64,000 nt of DNA from Oceanimonas baumannii. GTDB taxonomy: Bacteria; Pseudomonadota; Gammaproteobacteria; Enterobacterales; Aeromonadaceae. The stretch covers positions 1-64,000 of the forward strand of contig NZ_NQJF01000006.1 of the NCBI RefSeq assembly GCF_002245495.1, in the 5' to 3' direction. Positions 38,001 to 48,018 of the stretch are shown here, one piece after another. The notes under the pieces were generated by a model. That model saw only the letters and a list, made by a program, of their open reading frames with translations. It did no database searches and had not been told where the DNA came from. A program made the position numbers and the translations under genes. The stretch's first letter is position 1; every line of letters begins with the position of its first letter.

Positions 38001-38827
38001 GTGATGACTGTCGCTGGCGGGATCTGGCGCTGGGCAAGGCTGGTTTTCAGCTGACTTCCTTCAAGGAAGGGAAAGGCATACAGCTGGATGACCTGTGGCT
38101 TGACGGTCCCCAGTTACAGGGGCGGGCTCAGGGCCACTGGCTGCAGCAAAACAAGACCGATATCACCCGTATTCAGTGGCAGGGTGGTGCCCGGTCGCTG
38201 CAGGATATCTGGCAGGCGTTGGGAGAACCATCACCATTCAGGGACACTCAGGCTCTGCTGGAAGCGCGGCTGAACTGGCTCGGCGTGCCCTGGCAGCCTG
38301 TGCTCTCCACCCTGAACGGCACTGTCAGTGTGGAGGCCGGTGCCGGCGTGCTGTCCGGGGTCAGTGACAAGGGAGCCGGTCTGTTATCACTGCTGAGCAT
38401 GGATTCAATGATGCGCCGCCTGAGGCTGGATTTTCGCGATGTATTTGAAGGTGGCTTTTACTTTGACAGCATTCATGCCACCGGTGAGTTTCGTAATGGT
38501 GTGCTGCAGAACGACGACTTTTTGCTGAAAGGGGCCGCGGGTGATCTGACCGGACACGGGCAGATCGATCTGGCTGCGGAACGGCTGGATTACCGGTTTG
38601 AGTTTACGCCCGATCTGACCGGTAATCTTCCGGTGCTGGCCGCCTTTGCCGTTACACCGGTGACCGGCCTTTATGTGCTGGCTGCCTCCAAGTTATTTGG
38701 CCCGGTGGTGGATGTTTTTACCCGCATTCGTTATCGCGTCAGCGGTCCGCTGACCAGCCCCGAGGTGAGTGAGCTGGGGCGGGAACGAGATAAAATTAAA
38801 TTGTCCGATATCGACAAGGAGCAATAA
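35051..38827 (+). CDS. yhdP: YhdP, AsmA-like inter-membrane phospholipid transporter
   Basis: This very long protein (1258 aa; E. coli 1266) has one N-terminal transmembrane helix (about 10-32) and a repeated beta-rich AsmA/chorein-like groove ending in the DUF3971/AsmA_2 C-terminal region (LLSLLSMDSMMRRLRLDF). YhdP acts with TamB and YdbH to move phospholipids to the outer membrane. The start is a GTG that overlaps the rng stop by one base, which is consistent with translational coupling. The nitrilase gene follows directly, with one base between stop and start. Confidence 0.92.
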   Translation: MLKRSLSWAWFGLAGVAVVVALLVTLLRFAPPWLAGLQQQWLGKLLSEHNLVLNIGGLGLDWHDYGPVLVLEKVRLQRPQQADLTLQRALIDVQLWQSLRQWRPVLNEITLDGLHLPLAAATQEPEGRTDLEELRTLALQGVKRFTLLNSRLVLASPGTPLLELYIPSLRWHNRPGLHQGEGRLGFGTGIDQQFVFKGRLEGDIDRLSGGIYLQADGVDAGSVLTRVRPDDKNVSAELSFETWMEWQQGELQAVLLTLGDSSAGWGKDHRVAVSGGRIQWQPTADGWQLASSGIDISVDGESWPSWKMQLDRHGDRLSGYLDRLSFTDLALLAQWGEHYWPATARQLTGIAPKGHLAKLYFDAGVAGSVTEQASIDAGDWQLTGEYANVSTEAFEWMPQIKGLAGRFILSADHGRLMVHQEAATGWQWDKAFRHSWPVQRLHAELQWQKRGDSWWLWSNTLSMAGDDLDVNAHFSLELPPAQSPLLSASANVELYRAGAAGGYLPEPVMGTELVDYLEGSIRDGRASHAKVLWYGRLGDFPYRDGSGIFQARVPLNKAEFRFDPHWLPLQDLSLELLFENDNLYMREGNGRLGRAQARNIEARIAPLDPDAHLELSADVKGQGSAVTGYLTRSPLADSVGAALQQVKISGPVNGRLALNIPLNGETVAVDGEVRFADNQVLIAPLSMPLTAVNGILVFDEDKTSLKGMESRWLGQPLTVDYQGEVMDAGYQAKINLAGSLRGETLGKMQPRLAGLHGETGWQGEIDLSLQQGTVSYRAELSSELAGLGSRLPAPLGKSEEWTRPLQLTLSGDTSRAQAQLDIAPDLNAEAVLTFTGDGADINRLWVNAGGATAQNPRAPVDIAAHLADVKLNDWLVLTDEQNRAEQSGLSLNWPERYRVAVRADSGTLWEQPLSDLRLTLVPGEAQRQRLTVSAQQIKGELAWGNNEPVTARFERLWLNPEKSDAGPEALKLTPAQIPALVFRCDDCRWRDLALGKAGFQLTSFKEGKGIQLDDLWLDGPQLQGRAQGHWLQQNKTDITRIQWQGGARSLQDIWQALGEPSPFRDTQALLEARLNWLGVPWQPVLSTLNGTVSVEAGAGVLSGVSDKGAGLLSLLSMDSMMRRLRLDFRDVFEGGFYFDSIHATGEFRNGVLQNDDFLLKGAAGDLTGHGQIDLAAERLDYRFEFTPDLTGNLPVLAAFAVTPVTGLYVLAASKLFGPVVDVFTRIRYRVSGPLTSPEVSELGRERDKIKLSDIDKEQ

Positions 38828-39655
38828 ATGGAACTGGTCGCTCTGCAACTCAATGCCGGTGCCAGCTGGCCGGCTAATCAGGATCGCATTACCGCATTGC
38901 TGGAACGGTTGCCCCCCCGCCGGCCATTACTGGTGCAGTTGCCGGAAAATGCTGTCGTTTTTGGCAACCGGGAGGCGGTGCAAGAGGTGGCCGAGCCGCT
39001 GGGAGATGGGCCGGTACAGGACTGTCTGGCACAATGGGCGAAACAACTCGGCATCTGGCTGGTGGTCGGCTCCATGCCGACCCGGATTGAACACAGTGAC
39101 AAACTGCATGCCAGCTGTCTGGTATTCAATGAGCAGGGTGAACGGGTTGCCTGTTATCACAAACTGCATTTGTTTGATGTGGATGTGGCAGACGGTCACG
39201 GTCGTTATCGTGAATCCGCGACGTTTATGCCTGGCAATGAGCTGTGTGTCGTGGACAGTCCCTTTGGTCGTCTTGGGTTGTCGATCTGTTATGATCTGCG
39301 CTTTCCGGAGTTATATCGTGCGCTGCGTGATCAAGGGGCCGACATACTGATGGTACCGGCGGCTTTTACCCGGGTCACCGGCAAAGCACACTGGTTGCCC
39401 TTACTGCAGGCCAGAGCCATAGAAAACCAGTGTTACGTGCTGGCCGCGGCACAGGTCGGGGAACACGCTGGCGGTCGTCAGACCTGGGGACATTCTCTGA
39501 TCCTGGATCCCTGGGGGGAAATATGCGCGTGTCTGCCCGATGGCGAAGGCCTGATATCGGCTTCGCTTGATCAGCATCGCCTCGACAGTGTGCGCCGGCA
39601 AATGCCAGTAGCCCAACATGCCCGCCTGCGAGCGGTGTGGAGAGATAAAGAATGA
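38828..39655 (+). CDS. Carbon-nitrogen hydrolase (Nit-type amidase)
   Basis: The 275-aa protein has the nitrilase triad: Glu in LVQLPENAV (about 41), Lys in [12 protein letters not shown] (about 113) and Cys in [13 protein letters not shown] (about 154). The sequence context ([23 protein letters not shown]) places it near deaminated-glutathione amidase/omega-amidase (Nit1/Nit2 and YbeM), which act in metabolite repair. The gene sits between yhdP and tldD, an insertion relative to E. coli, and overlaps tldD by ATGA. The Shine-Dalgarno aaggag lies 5 nt before the ATG. Confidence 0.85.
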   Translation: MELVALQLNAGASWPANQDRITALLERLPPRRPLLVQLPENAVVFGNREAVQEVAEPLGDGPVQDCLAQWAKQLGIWLVVGSMPTRIEHSDKLHASCLVFNEQGERVACYHKLHLFDVDVADGHGRYRESATFMPGNELCVVDSPFGRLGLSICYDLRFPELYRALRDQGADILMVPAAFTRVTGKAHWLPLLQARAIENQCYVLAAAQVGEHAGGRQTWGHSLILDPWGEICACLPDGEGLISASLDQHRLDSVRRQMPVAQHARLRAVWRDKE

Positions 39656-41097
39656 GTATTGAACAGATAAATCAAAACCTGCTGGTACCCAATGAACTGG
39701 ACATGGCTTTGCTTGACGCCCAGCTGGCACGGCTTAGCCGTCACCAGATAGATTTTGCCGATCTGTATTTCCAGAACAGTGTACATGAATCCTGGGTGCT
39801 GGAAGACGGTATCGTTAAGGATGGTAGTTATAACATTGAGCAGGGCGTGGGTGTGCGGGCGGTGAGCGGTGAAAAAACCGGTTTCGCCTATTCCGATGAG
39901 CTGAACGCAACCGCCCTGGATCAGGCGGTCAGCGCTGCCCGGGGCATTGCCGCGCACGGTGGTGACGGACGTTTTAAAGTAGGGCAGCAGCAGCCGGTCA
40001 CGGCGCGTTATACCGCTGTCAACCCGCTGAACAGCCTGCCCCGGGAACAAAAAATTTCATTGCTGCAGCAAATGGATGCCTTTGCCCGCAGCCTGGATCC
40101 GGCGGTGACGCAGGTGATAGCTTCAGTCTCCGGTGTTTATGAAGAAGTGCTGGTGGTGGCCACCGATGGCACTCTGGCTACGGATCTGCGGCCCCTGGTG
40201 CGGCTCAATTGTTCGGTACTGGCGGAGCGCAATGGCCGGCGAGAGCGGGGCAGCAGTGGCGGTGGCGGCCGTTTTGGTTACGACTATTTTCTGGAAGACA
40301 TTGACGGCCAGCCCAGGGCCATGAGCTATGTTAAGGAAGCCGTGCGCCAGGCCATGGTGAACCTGGAAGCCGTCGATGCGCCGGCTGGCACCATGCCGGT
40401 GGTGCTGGGAGCTGGCTGGCCCGGTGTGTTGCTGCATGAGGCTGTGGGGCATGGTCTGGAAGGTGATTTTAACCGCAAAGGCTCTTCGGCCTATGCCGGC
40501 CGCATTGGTGACAAGGTGGCGTCTGAGCTGTGCACCATCGTGGATGACGGTACCCTGGCCAACCGTCGGGGCTCGCTGACCATCGACGATGAAGGTACCG
40601 CCAGTGGTTATAATGTGCTGATCGAAAACGGCGTGCTCAAGGGCTATATGCAGGACAAGCTCAATGCCCGGCTGATGGGAATGGCGCCTACCGGTAACGG
40701 CCGGCGTGAGTCTTATGCCCACCTGCCCATGCCCCGTATGACCAACACCTATATGCTGGCCGGTCAGACGCCGCCGGAAGAGATTATCCGCAGTGTGAAA
40801 AAAGGAATTTACGCACCTAATTTCGGTGGTGGTCAGGTGGATATCACTTCGGGCCGGTTTGTTTTCTCGGCATCGGAAGCTTACCTCATTGAAAACGGCA
40901 AACTGACCGCGCCGATTAAGGGAGCCACCCTGATTGGTAATGGCCCCGAGGCCATGAGTCAGGTGTCCATGGTCGGTAATGATTTAAGTCTGGATGCCGG
41001 TGTGGGTGTGTGCGGAAAGGAAGGTCAGAGTGTGCCGGTGGGCGTGGGTCAGCCCACGCTGAAGCTGGACCGGATGACGGTCGGTGGTACTCAGTAA
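39652..41097 (+). CDS. tldD: Metalloprotease subunit TldD
   Basis: TldD (481 aa, same as E. coli) is the metal-binding subunit of the TldD/TldE protease that processes microcin B17, degrades CcdA and cleaves unfolded peptides. The metal site [22 protein letters not shown] (HExxxH, about residue 262) is intact. The partner PmbA (TldE) is encoded 0.75 kb downstream at 41846, with darP on the opposite strand between them. It closes the long yhdE-rng-yhdP block with a strong terminator. Confidence 0.96.
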   Translation: MSIEQINQNLLVPNELDMALLDAQLARLSRHQIDFADLYFQNSVHESWVLEDGIVKDGSYNIEQGVGVRAVSGEKTGFAYSDELNATALDQAVSAARGIAAHGGDGRFKVGQQQPVTARYTAVNPLNSLPREQKISLLQQMDAFARSLDPAVTQVIASVSGVYEEVLVVATDGTLATDLRPLVRLNCSVLAERNGRRERGSSGGGGRFGYDYFLEDIDGQPRAMSYVKEAVRQAMVNLEAVDAPAGTMPVVLGAGWPGVLLHEAVGHGLEGDFNRKGSSAYAGRIGDKVASELCTIVDDGTLANRRGSLTIDDEGTASGYNVLIENGVLKGYMQDKLNARLMGMAPTGNGRRESYAHLPMPRMTNTYMLAGQTPPEEIIRSVKKGIYAPNFGGGQVDITSGRFVFSASEAYLIENGKLTAPIKGATLIGNGPEAMSQVSMVGNDLSLDAGVGVCGKEGQSVPVGVGQPTLKLDRMTVGGTQ

Positions 41098-41113
41098 ACC
41101 ACACCTTAAAAGT

Positions 41114-41145
41114 AAAAAAACGCCGGCAAAATGCCGGCGTTTTTA
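41114..41145. terminator. Bidirectional terminator between tldD and darP
   Basis: A perfect stem aaaaacgccggca / tgccggcgttttt has a 3-nt loop, with A-runs and T-runs on either side. Confidence 0.93.
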
Positions 41146-41208
41146 TTTTATCAGCTCTAAGTGAAGCCGCGCCCTCTGGCCGATAGGCCTTGGCGCGGCT
41201 GATGAAGT

Positions 41209-41730
41209 TCACGGCTCCAGGTTTTGTTTCAGGTATTGGAACAGCTCCCGGTAGGCTTTGGGCGGCAGGCCAGCGGCCAGTTCCTTACGACCGGTGCGGG
41301 CCAGCTGGCGCAGTTTCTGACGGTCGAGCTGGCGGTACTGGGCGACCAGATCGTTAACGGCTTTATCGCCTTCCTTAATCAGACGATCCCGCCATTGTTC
41401 CAGTTTGTGAAAATGGGCGTTGGCTGCGGCGCTTTTCTGATCAAAGGCATTCAGGGCATCGCGAATAGCGGTGATGTCACGGCTGCGCATCAGCTTGCCG
41501 ATAAACTGCAGATGACGGCGCTGTGCTTCACGTTTGTTGGCCAGCTTATGGGCCAGAGCAATGGCCTCTTTCAGCTCATCATCCAACGGGACCTTGGCCA
41601 GCTCGTTGGGATTGAGCCTGACCAGATCCGTGCCAAGCTGCTGCAGCGCCTGACTCTCCCGTTTCATTTCGCTTTTACTGACCCACTCTATTTCGTCGTC
41701 GTGGTCGGGGTGCTCGTCGTGATGGCGCAT
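41209..41730 (-). CDS. darP: Ribosome biogenesis factor DarP (YjgA)
   Basis: DarP (173 aa, DUF615) is a basic, all-helical protein that promotes late 50S assembly. Visible are EWVSKSEMKRESQALQQLGTDLV (about 14-36), the KREAQRRHLQFIGKLMR helix and the C-terminal RQLARTGRKELAAGLPPKAYRELFQYLK. An acidic and His-rich head is typical. It is divergent from pmbA and convergent with tldD. In E. coli yjgA is also divergently paired with pmbA. Confidence 0.95.
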   Translation of the reverse strand: MRHHDEHPDHDDEIEWVSKSEMKRESQALQQLGTDLVRLNPNELAKVPLDDELKEAIALAHKLANKREAQRRHLQFIGKLMRSRDITAIRDALNAFDQKSAAANAHFHKLEQWRDRLIKEGDKAVNDLVAQYRQLDRQKLRQLARTGRKELAAGLPPKAYRELFQYLKQNLEP

Positions 41731-41845
41731 GGCATTTCTCTCGGGAATCGTTAAAAAATTGACTGATTGTGATTATTCTATCAGCTTCTCCCAAGGGGCG
41801 CAGGGGTCTGTTATGCTAGCAGCAAACAGAACCAGCGAATTGATT

Positions 41846-43186
41846 ATGACTCCCGAAGAGATCCAAAACGAACAACGTCAGCTTGAGCTGGCGGTAGAGC
41901 AGGCGCTGGAAAGTGCCAAGCGGCTCGGTGCCGATGCGGCTGAAGTCTCCATCAGCAAGCAAACCGGCTTGTCAGTCAATACCCGCAATGCCGAGCTGGA
42001 AAATATCGAGTTCAATAAAGACGGTGCCCTTGGCATTGCCGTATACCGGGACGGCCGTAAGGGCTCGGCCTCTACCTCGGATCTGCGTCCCGACGCCATA
42101 GCCCGTACCGTGGCGGCGGCGCTGGATATTTCCCGTTATACCACGGCCGATCCCCATGCGGGCCTGGCCGATGCCGATCAGCTGGCATGGGTATCCCCCA
42201 ATCTGGAGCTGTGCTTCCCCCGGGCAATGGAGCCGGCCGAGGGCATTGAGCTGGCGCTGCAATGCGAGCGCTCGGCGCTGGGCAGGGACGAGCGTATCAA
42301 GCAGTCGGACGGAGCCAGTTTCTCTGCCAATGTCGGCATTCGGGTTTACGGTAACAGTCACGGTTTTATCAAGGGTTATGCAGGTTCCCGCTATGGTATC
42401 AGCTGTGTGCTTATCGGTGAGCAGAACGGTGATATGCAGCGGGAGTACGGCTTCACCTCGGCGCGCAGTTTCGATGATCTGTGGGCACCTGAAAAGGTGG
42501 CCGACGAAGCGGTGAGCCGGACCCTTGGTCGCCTGGGCGCACGCAAAATCGGCACTACTCAGGCACCGGTACTGTTTCATCCGGATGTGGCGGCAGGTCT
42601 GTTTGGTCATCTGGTAATGGGTATCAGCGGCGGTAATCTGTATCGCAAGTCATCGTTTCTGCTGGACAGCTGTGGCAAACAGATTTTTCCCGACTGGCTT
42701 ACCATTCACGAACAGCCCCACCTTGACAAGGGATTGGCCAGCTCGCCCTTTGATAACGAAGGAGTGCGCACCGTTGAACGTAATGTCATCGAAAATGGTG
42801 TGCTGCAGACCTATTTGCTCACCAGTTATTCCGCCCGCAAGTTGGGCCTGCCGGTGACCGGACACGCCGGTGGCATTCATAACTGGACCGTTTCCAGCAG
42901 TGGCCAGAGCCGTGATGAGCTGCTGAAGGAAATGGGCACAGGCCTGCTGGTGACTGAAATGATGGGACAGGGAGTGAACATTGTTACCGGTGATTACTCA
43001 CGGGGTGCTGCCGGCTTCTGGGTGGAAAACGGTGAAATCGTCTATCCGGTGGAAGAAATCACCATTGCCGGCAACCTGAAAACCATGTTTTCTGGTATTC
43101 AGGCCATCGGTACCGATGTGGAGACCCGCTCCAGTCTGCACACCGGCTCGATCCTTATCGACAATATGAAGATAGCAGGACAATAA
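41846..43186 (+). CDS. pmbA: Metalloprotease subunit TldE (PmbA)
   Basis: PmbA (446 aa; E. coli 450) is the partner of TldD. It shows VSISKQTGLSVNTRNAELENIEFNKDGALGIAVY near the N-terminus and the conserved FDNEGVRTVERNVIENGVL and GDYSRGAAGFWVENGEIVYPV segments. It lacks a metal-binding HExxxH, as expected for this subunit. The ATG at 41846 aligns with family N-termini. An in-frame ATG at 41813 with aggggtctgt upstream is an alternative that adds 11 residues. Confidence 0.94.
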   Translation: MTPEEIQNEQRQLELAVEQALESAKRLGADAAEVSISKQTGLSVNTRNAELENIEFNKDGALGIAVYRDGRKGSASTSDLRPDAIARTVAAALDISRYTTADPHAGLADADQLAWVSPNLELCFPRAMEPAEGIELALQCERSALGRDERIKQSDGASFSANVGIRVYGNSHGFIKGYAGSRYGISCVLIGEQNGDMQREYGFTSARSFDDLWAPEKVADEAVSRTLGRLGARKIGTTQAPVLFHPDVAAGLFGHLVMGISGGNLYRKSSFLLDSCGKQIFPDWLTIHEQPHLDKGLASSPFDNEGVRTVERNVIENGVLQTYLLTSYSARKLGLPVTGHAGGIHNWTVSSSGQSRDELLKEMGTGLLVTEMMGQGVNIVTGDYSRGAAGFWVENGEIVYPVEEITIAGNLKTMFSGIQAIGTDVETRSSLHTGSILIDNMKIAGQ

Positions 43187-43206
43187 ACACAGCTGTAAGC
43201 TGTAAC

Positions 43207-43231
43207 AAGGGCCGCAAGTGCGGCCCTTTTA
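43207..43231 (+). terminator. pmbA terminator
   Basis: The stem aagggccgc / gcggccctt with loop aagt is followed by tt and then an AT-rich stretch. It lies 20 bp after the stop codon. Confidence 0.87.
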
Positions 43232-43263
43232 TTTCTGGGGTGTGGTAGCTGCTGGTATCAGTT

Positions 43264-44625
43264 TCAGTGCAGTAATATCAGCGTTGCCAGCCCGAGGAAG
43301 GACAGCAGACCAACGGTGTCGGTAATGGTGGTTAATGCCATGGAGCCGGCCAGTGCCGGATCGATATTAAAGCGTTTCATGATCAGAGGGATGCTGGCAC
43401 CGGCCAGGCCGGCTACCGACAGGTTGATGAACATGGCAGCAGCGATGACCAGACCGATTTCCCAGCTGTCTTTCCACAGTCCGACCACCACCGAAATGGC
43501 CAGGGCCCACAACATGCCGTTCAGCAGGCCCACCAGAGCTTCCTTGGTGAGCAGCCAGCGGGCGTTGCTGTCGCCGATATGGCCGACCGCCATCCCCCTG
43601 ATCACCAGCGCCAGTGTCTGGTTACCGGCAATACCACCCATCGACGGTACTATGGTCATCAGGATGGCGAGGGTGGCCAGCTGGGAGAGGGTTGCTTCAA
43701 ACATGTTGGACACGCTGGCGGCAACCAGTGCCGAGCCCAGGTTGATGGTCAGCCAGAAGGAACGACGGCGGGCACTGGTGAGCACGGGGGCAAAGGTGTC
43801 CTCATCATCATCCATTTTGGCCATCCCCATCATGGAGTGTTCGCCTTCTTCACGAATAATATCGACCACATCATCGATGGTGATCCGGCCCAGCAGCTGG
43901 TTGCTGTCGTCCACCACCGGAGCCGAGAGCCAGTCGTGTCGTTCAAACAGGTTGGCAACATCGGTGTCGGTCATGGTCAGCGGAATGGCCTCCACCGACG
44001 TATCCATGGCTTCTGCCACTGTGGTCGTCGGGGACTGTACTACCAGGCTGGCCAGGGAAATATCTCCCAGCAGCCGGTTATTCTGATCCACCACGTAAAG
44101 GGTGTCGGTGCCTTCCGGCAACTCGCTATGCAGCCGCAGATAGCGCAGTACCACGTCGATGGTCACATCCGGGCGCAGGGTGATGAACTCGGTGTTCATC
44201 AACGAACCGGCGGTGTCTTCGGGATAGGACAGGGCCAGTTCGGCGCGGTGCCGGTCTTGCTCATCCATTTCGGTGAGCACCTGGTTGAACAGCTGTTCGG
44301 GCAGATCCCGCAGCACGTAGGCCAGATCGTCCGACTCCATGTCCTCCAGTGCCACTGCCAGTTTTTCCGGGTCCATCAGGCGGATGATGCCATCGCGGAC
44401 TTCTTCCGACAGCTCTTCCAGGATTTCGCCGTAATCGTCGGGATCAATCAGTTGCCAGAATACTTTACGGCTGGGGGCGGGAGAGGATTCCAGCAGCCAG
44501 GCAACATCGCCCGGCCGCATTTGCTGCAGCATGCGGCGTACATGCACAAACATGCCGCTGTTCAGCGCCTGGGTAATGGCCTCCAGATGATCAGGGGTAC
44601 TGCTTTGTTCTGTGTGATCTGTCAT
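43264..44625 (-). CDS. mgtE: Magnesium transporter MgtE
   Basis: This inner-membrane Mg2+ channel (453 aa) has a cytosolic superhelical N domain (about 10-130, with ELSEEVRDGIIRLMDPEKLA), two CBS domains (about 140-260) that sense Mg2+, and five transmembrane helices (about 285-453). The signature IVPSMGGIAGNQTLALVIRG (about 330) and the final NIDPALAGSMALTTITDTVGLLSFLGLATL helix with the pore aspartate are present. It is the last gene of the long minus-strand rpoN/pts block and follows ptsO by 12 bp. Confidence 0.94.
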   Translation of the reverse strand: MTDHTEQSSTPDHLEAITQALNSGMFVHVRRMLQQMRPGDVAWLLESSPAPSRKVFWQLIDPDDYGEILEELSEEVRDGIIRLMDPEKLAVALEDMESDDLAYVLRDLPEQLFNQVLTEMDEQDRHRAELALSYPEDTAGSLMNTEFITLRPDVTIDVVLRYLRLHSELPEGTDTLYVVDQNNRLLGDISLASLVVQSPTTTVAEAMDTSVEAIPLTMTDTDVANLFERHDWLSAPVVDDSNQLLGRITIDDVVDIIREEGEHSMMGMAKMDDDEDTFAPVLTSARRRSFWLTINLGSALVAASVSNMFEATLSQLATLAILMTIVPSMGGIAGNQTLALVIRGMAVGHIGDSNARWLLTKEALVGLLNGMLWALAISVVVGLWKDSWEIGLVIAAAMFINLSVAGLAGASIPLIMKRFNIDPALAGSMALTTITDTVGLLSFLGLATLILLH

Positions 44626-44637
44626 GCTGCTGCCGGG

Positions 44638-44913
44638 TTATTCTGACTCATTAAAGCGGTCTGCCACCAGCTGTTCAACCGCGTTCAGGGCGGCTTCGGC
44701 GTCGGGGCCTTCGGCCATGACCCGAATGGCATGACCCTGGGCGGTTTCCAGCATTAGCAGGCCCATTACGCTGTTGGCCGGTGCCTGCTTGTGCTGATTA
44801 CAGACGGTGACCTCGGCATCGAACTGTTGTGTCAGCTGCACCAGCTGAATGGCAGCCCGGGCGTGTAGCCCGAGCTTATTTACAATTTTAAGATCCCGTT
44901 CAATTTTCGGCAT
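44638..44913 (-). CDS. ptsO: Phosphocarrier NPr of the nitrogen PTS
   Basis: The 91-aa HPr-fold protein has the active-site histidine in [10 protein letters not shown] (His17) and the regulatory-serine-like region [14 protein letters not shown]. It passes phosphate from EI-Ntr to EIIA-Ntr (PtsN), which is encoded upstream in the same cluster. The ATG at 44913 is chosen because [15 protein letters not shown] matches family N-termini. The longer open frame to 45042 would overlap rapZ by about 140 bp. The actual overlap with rapZ is 14 bp. Confidence 0.94.
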   Translation of the reverse strand: MPKIERDLKIVNKLGLHARAAIQLVQLTQQFDAEVTVCNQHKQAPANSVMGLLMLETAQGHAIRVMAEGPDAEAALNAVEQLVADRFNESE

Positions 44914-45766
44914 GACGTTTTTCCAGAGTGCGATGGCGTAACTGTACGCTCTTGCCCAGCTGGTCAAATACCCGTGCCAGTTGCTCTGCAATAAACACGG
45001 ATCTGTGCTGGCCACCGGTACAGCCCACTGCAACGGTGACATAGCTGCGGTTATTACGCTCCAGGTGAGGCATCCAGGTGATCAGCAGGTTTTCCAGCTG
45101 CCACAGGTATTTCATGACTTCCGGCTGGCTGCCGAGGTAGTCGACGACGGGTTGATCCTGGCCGGTATAGGGCCTGAGTTCGGCAATCCAGTGGGGGTTG
45201 GGCAAAAAGCGGGCATCAAATACAAAGTCGGCATCCTTGGAAACACCATATTTGTAGCCGAAGGATTCAAACACCCAGTTAAGCTCTTTTTCCTTTTTAC
45301 CGAGAATGCGCTCGCGGATGAGCTCACTCAGATCATGGATGCTGAGCGTGGAGGTGTCGATGCGCAAATCTGCGTCTGATGATAGTGGAGCCAGCAGATG
45401 GGTTTCTTCACGAATGGCTTCATCCAGGGTCAGGCTGTGCCGGGACAGAGGGTGAAGCCGGCGGGTATCACTGAAGCGGCGGATCAGCACTTCATTGTCA
45501 GCATCAATAAAGAAGCTGGCCAGCTGCACATCATTCATCGATCTTACTTCAGCAAGAAAGGCTTCAAGCTGAGCGGGGCTGTCGGGCAGGTTGCGCACAT
45601 CTATGCTTACCGCCACCGCCCCGGGTTTGTGCCGGCGAAGTTTTACCAGTTCCGGTAGTAACTCGACCGGCAAATTATCAACGCAGTAGTGACCCAGGTC
45701 TTCGAGTACCCGAAGGGCTACAGTTTTACCTGAGCCGGAACGGCCACTGACAATCACCAGCTGCAT
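44900..45766 (-). CDS. rapZ: RNase adapter RapZ
   Basis: RapZ (288 aa; E. coli 284) has Walker A GRSGSGKT (about residue 8), an N-terminal P-loop domain and a C-terminal domain with [20 protein letters not shown] (about 242-261). In E. coli it binds the sRNA GlmZ and delivers it to RNase E, and it senses glucosamine-6-phosphate, which controls GlmS synthesis. The C-terminal basic RNA-binding region ([11 protein letters not shown]) is intact. The gene lies between ptsN and ptsO as in E. coli. Confidence 0.95.
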   Translation of the reverse strand: MQLVIVSGRSGSGKTVALRVLEDLGHYCVDNLPVELLPELVKLRRHKPGAVAVSIDVRNLPDSPAQLEAFLAEVRSMNDVQLASFFIDADNEVLIRRFSDTRRLHPLSRHSLTLDEAIREETHLLAPLSSDADLRIDTSTLSIHDLSELIRERILGKKEKELNWVFESFGYKYGVSKDADFVFDARFLPNPHWIAELRPYTGQDQPVVDYLGSQPEVMKYLWQLENLLITWMPHLERNNRSYVTVAVGCTGGQHRSVFIAEQLARVFDQLGKSVQLRHRTLEKRHAEN

Positions 45767-45776
45767 ATTGACTCCC

Positions 45777-46223
45777 TCAGGCAGAAATCATGATTTGATA
45801 GAGCTCTTCATCACTGCCAGCCTGGCGCAATTGCCGGCAGACCTGTTTGTTGCTTAGCTTCTCGGCGATCAGTGACAGGGTTTTAAGGTGTTGTTTACAT
45901 TCTTGCTCCGGCACCAGCAGGGCGAATACCAGGCCAACCGGCTGGTTATCGATGGCATCGAACTCCACCGGTTCGGCAAAGGTCAGCAAAACGGCCGTTG
46001 CCTTATTGTCGTTGCCGATACGTCCGTGAGGAATGGCAATGCCGTTGCCAATACCGGTGGTGCCCATTTTTTCCCGGGCCAGCAAACAGTCAAAAAGCGG
46101 CTGGCTGCCGATGTTGAGATGTCCGGCAGCCAGCTCGCTGATAATTTCCAGTGCACGCTTCTTGCTCGTGCAGGGGACTGCACTGCGCGTGCAGTCCCTG
46201 CTTAGTATGTCGGCGACTTCCAT
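45777..46223 (-). CDS. ptsN: Nitrogen-PTS EIIA protein PtsN
   Basis: PtsN (148 aa) is the EIIA-Ntr regulator that modulates K+ transport and other processes according to its phosphorylation state. The phosphorylated histidine lies in [14 protein letters not shown] (His about 66). The last residues QIMISA follow the IIA fold. The gene is 10 bp upstream of rapZ and 2 bp downstream of hpf. Confidence 0.95.
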   Translation of the reverse strand: MEVADILSRDCTRSAVPCTSKKRALEIISELAAGHLNIGSQPLFDCLLAREKMGTTGIGNGIAIPHGRIGNDNKATAVLLTFAEPVEFDAIDNQPVGLVFALLVPEQECKQHLKTLSLIAEKLSNKQVCRQLRQAGSDEELYQIMISA

Positions 46224-46225
46224 GG

Positions 46226-46513
46226 TTATTTTTGCTTGAGCTTCTCTTTATGTTTGATGATCTGGCGATCCAGTTTGTCGATAAGGCCATCAATGGCCGC
46301 ATACATATTTTCATGCTGAGAATTGGCAAACAGTTCTCCGCCGCTGACATGCAGCTTGGCTTCAGCAATCTGCTGCATTTTTTCCACATTGAGGATGACG
46401 TGCGCATTGGTGATGTGATCGAAATGGCGTTCCAGCCGGGTGAACTTGCTGTTTACATAATCACGCAGTGCATCGGTGATTTCCACATGGTGTCCGGTCA
46501 GATTAATTTGCAT
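46226..46513 (-). CDS. hpf: Ribosome hibernation promoting factor (short HPF)
   Basis: The 95-aa protein has the dsRBD-like fold MQINLTGHHVEITDALRDYVNSKFTRLERHF and a Lys-rich C-terminus (HKEKLKQK). The length marks the short gammaproteobacterial HPF that, with RMF, forms 100S ribosomes in stationary phase. The position between rpoN and ptsN is conserved. Confidence 0.95.
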   Translation of the reverse strand: MQINLTGHHVEITDALRDYVNSKFTRLERHFDHITNAHVILNVEKMQQIAEAKLHVSGGELFANSQHENMYAAIDGLIDKLDRQIIKHKEKLKQK

Positions 46514-46537
46514 AACGTCTTCCTTTTGTCGTTGCCT

Positions 46538-47974
46538 TTAAACCAGGCGTTTGCGCTGATTGGAGGGAGGGATGGCCAGTGACTCCCTGTACTTGGCGAT
46601 AGTTCGCCTGGCCACCTTAATCCCCTGTTCGGCCAGCAGCTGAGCGATTTTACTGTCGCTCAGCGGTTTGGCCGGGCTTTCTGCTCCGACCAGCTTTTTG
46701 ATCAGAGCACGAATTGCCGTGGACGAACATTCTCCACCATCATCGGTCCCCACATGGCTGGAGAAGAAATACTTAAGCTCAAACACCCCTCTCGGAGAGT
46801 GCATGAACTTCTGCGTGGTCACCCGTGAGATGGTTGATTCATGCATTTCCACCGCTTCTGCCACATGGTTCAGCACCATCGGCTTCATGGCCTCTTCTCC
46901 ATACTCAAAGAATGCCTGTTGTTGCTCAACAATACAATTGGCAACCTTGAGCAGGGTCTCATTTCGGCTGTCCAGACTTTTGATAAACCACTTCGCATCC
47001 TGCAGGTGATTGCGAATAAACTGCCCGTCTTCATTGCTGCGGGGTTTACTGGCCAGGGCGGCGTAGGTCTGGTTAAGGCGTATTTTGGGCATGGCTTCCG
47101 GGTTGAGTTCAACTACCCAGACACCGCTGCGTTTGGTGACGACCACGTCCGGAATCACGTATTCGGAGCTGCCCTGAAGAATATGGCTGCCCGGACGGGG
47201 CTCCAGTTGCTGAATCAGGGAGAGGACTTCCCGGAGCTCTTCTTCCCTGAGCCGGGTCTTGCGTTGCAGTGTGCGGTAATCACGATTACCAAGCAGATCC
47301 ATATGCTGTTCCAGCAGCATACGTGCCTCGGTTAGCCAGGGGGTGTCGGACGGAAACTGCTCCAGCTGAATGCACAGGCATTCCTGTACACTCCGGGCGG
47401 CTACGCCAATGGGATCAAAATGCTGCACACGTTTCAGCACGGCTTCCACTTCGTCGGCTTCTATGCCCAGCTCTTCAGCAGAGACCGCAGCCAGCAAATC
47501 ATCGATATCAGCAGTCAGGTAACCGGCATCGTCAACGGCATCGATAATGGCCATGGCAATGGCCTGATCGGTTTCACTGAAGGGAGTCAGGTTCATCTGC
47601 CAGATCAGGTAATCCTGCAGTGTCTCGGTGGTTTCACCCTGGTAGACGGTATCTTCCAGACCTTCCGGCAGGCCAGCACCACCACTGACCGGGGAAGCGG
47701 TGTAAACTTCCTCCCAGCTGGTGTCCATGGGCAGCTCTTCCGACAGCTGGTTGCGTTCCATGGCGGTGTCGGATGCTATTTGATCTTCGTTACGGTTGTC
47801 ATCGACCCGAATGCTCTCTGGCTCTTCCTGCTCAAGCAACGGGTTGCTGTCGAGCGCCTGCTGAATTTCCTGCTGCAGCTCCATGCTGGACAGCTGCAGC
47901 AGACGAATAGCCTGCTGCAGCTGAGGGGTCATGGTCAGCTGCTGGCCGAGGCGTAACTGAAGAGAGGGCTTCAT
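46538..47974 (-). CDS. rpoN: RNA polymerase sigma-54 factor
   Basis: RpoN (478 aa; E. coli 477) has the Gln/Leu-rich region I ([32 protein letters not shown]), an acidic region II (about 55-120), the core-binding region, a helix-turn-helix, and the RpoN box [12 protein letters not shown] (about 455) that reads the -24 element. The ATG at 47974 is preferred over an in-frame TTG at 47983 because it matches other RpoN N-termini and leaves aaagga at a workable distance. It follows lptB on the same strand. Confidence 0.96.
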   Translation of the reverse strand: MKPSLQLRLGQQLTMTPQLQQAIRLLQLSSMELQQEIQQALDSNPLLEQEEPESIRVDDNRNEDQIASDTAMERNQLSEELPMDTSWEEVYTASPVSGGAGLPEGLEDTVYQGETTETLQDYLIWQMNLTPFSETDQAIAMAIIDAVDDAGYLTADIDDLLAAVSAEELGIEADEVEAVLKRVQHFDPIGVAARSVQECLCIQLEQFPSDTPWLTEARMLLEQHMDLLGNRDYRTLQRKTRLREEELREVLSLIQQLEPRPGSHILQGSSEYVIPDVVVTKRSGVWVVELNPEAMPKIRLNQTYAALASKPRSNEDGQFIRNHLQDAKWFIKSLDSRNETLLKVANCIVEQQQAFFEYGEEAMKPMVLNHVAEAVEMHESTISRVTTQKFMHSPRGVFELKYFFSSHVGTDDGGECSSTAIRALIKKLVGAESPAKPLSDSKIAQLLAEQGIKVARRTIAKYRESLAIPPSNQRKRLV

Positions 47975-48018
47975 TCGTTGCAACGTCCTTTCTGATAAAC
48001 CGCATTATGGCGGTGCCG

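Noticed and set aside
43579-44646. 355-codon plus-strand frame inside mgtE
   Set aside because: Antisense to a well-conserved transporter; no recognisable domain.
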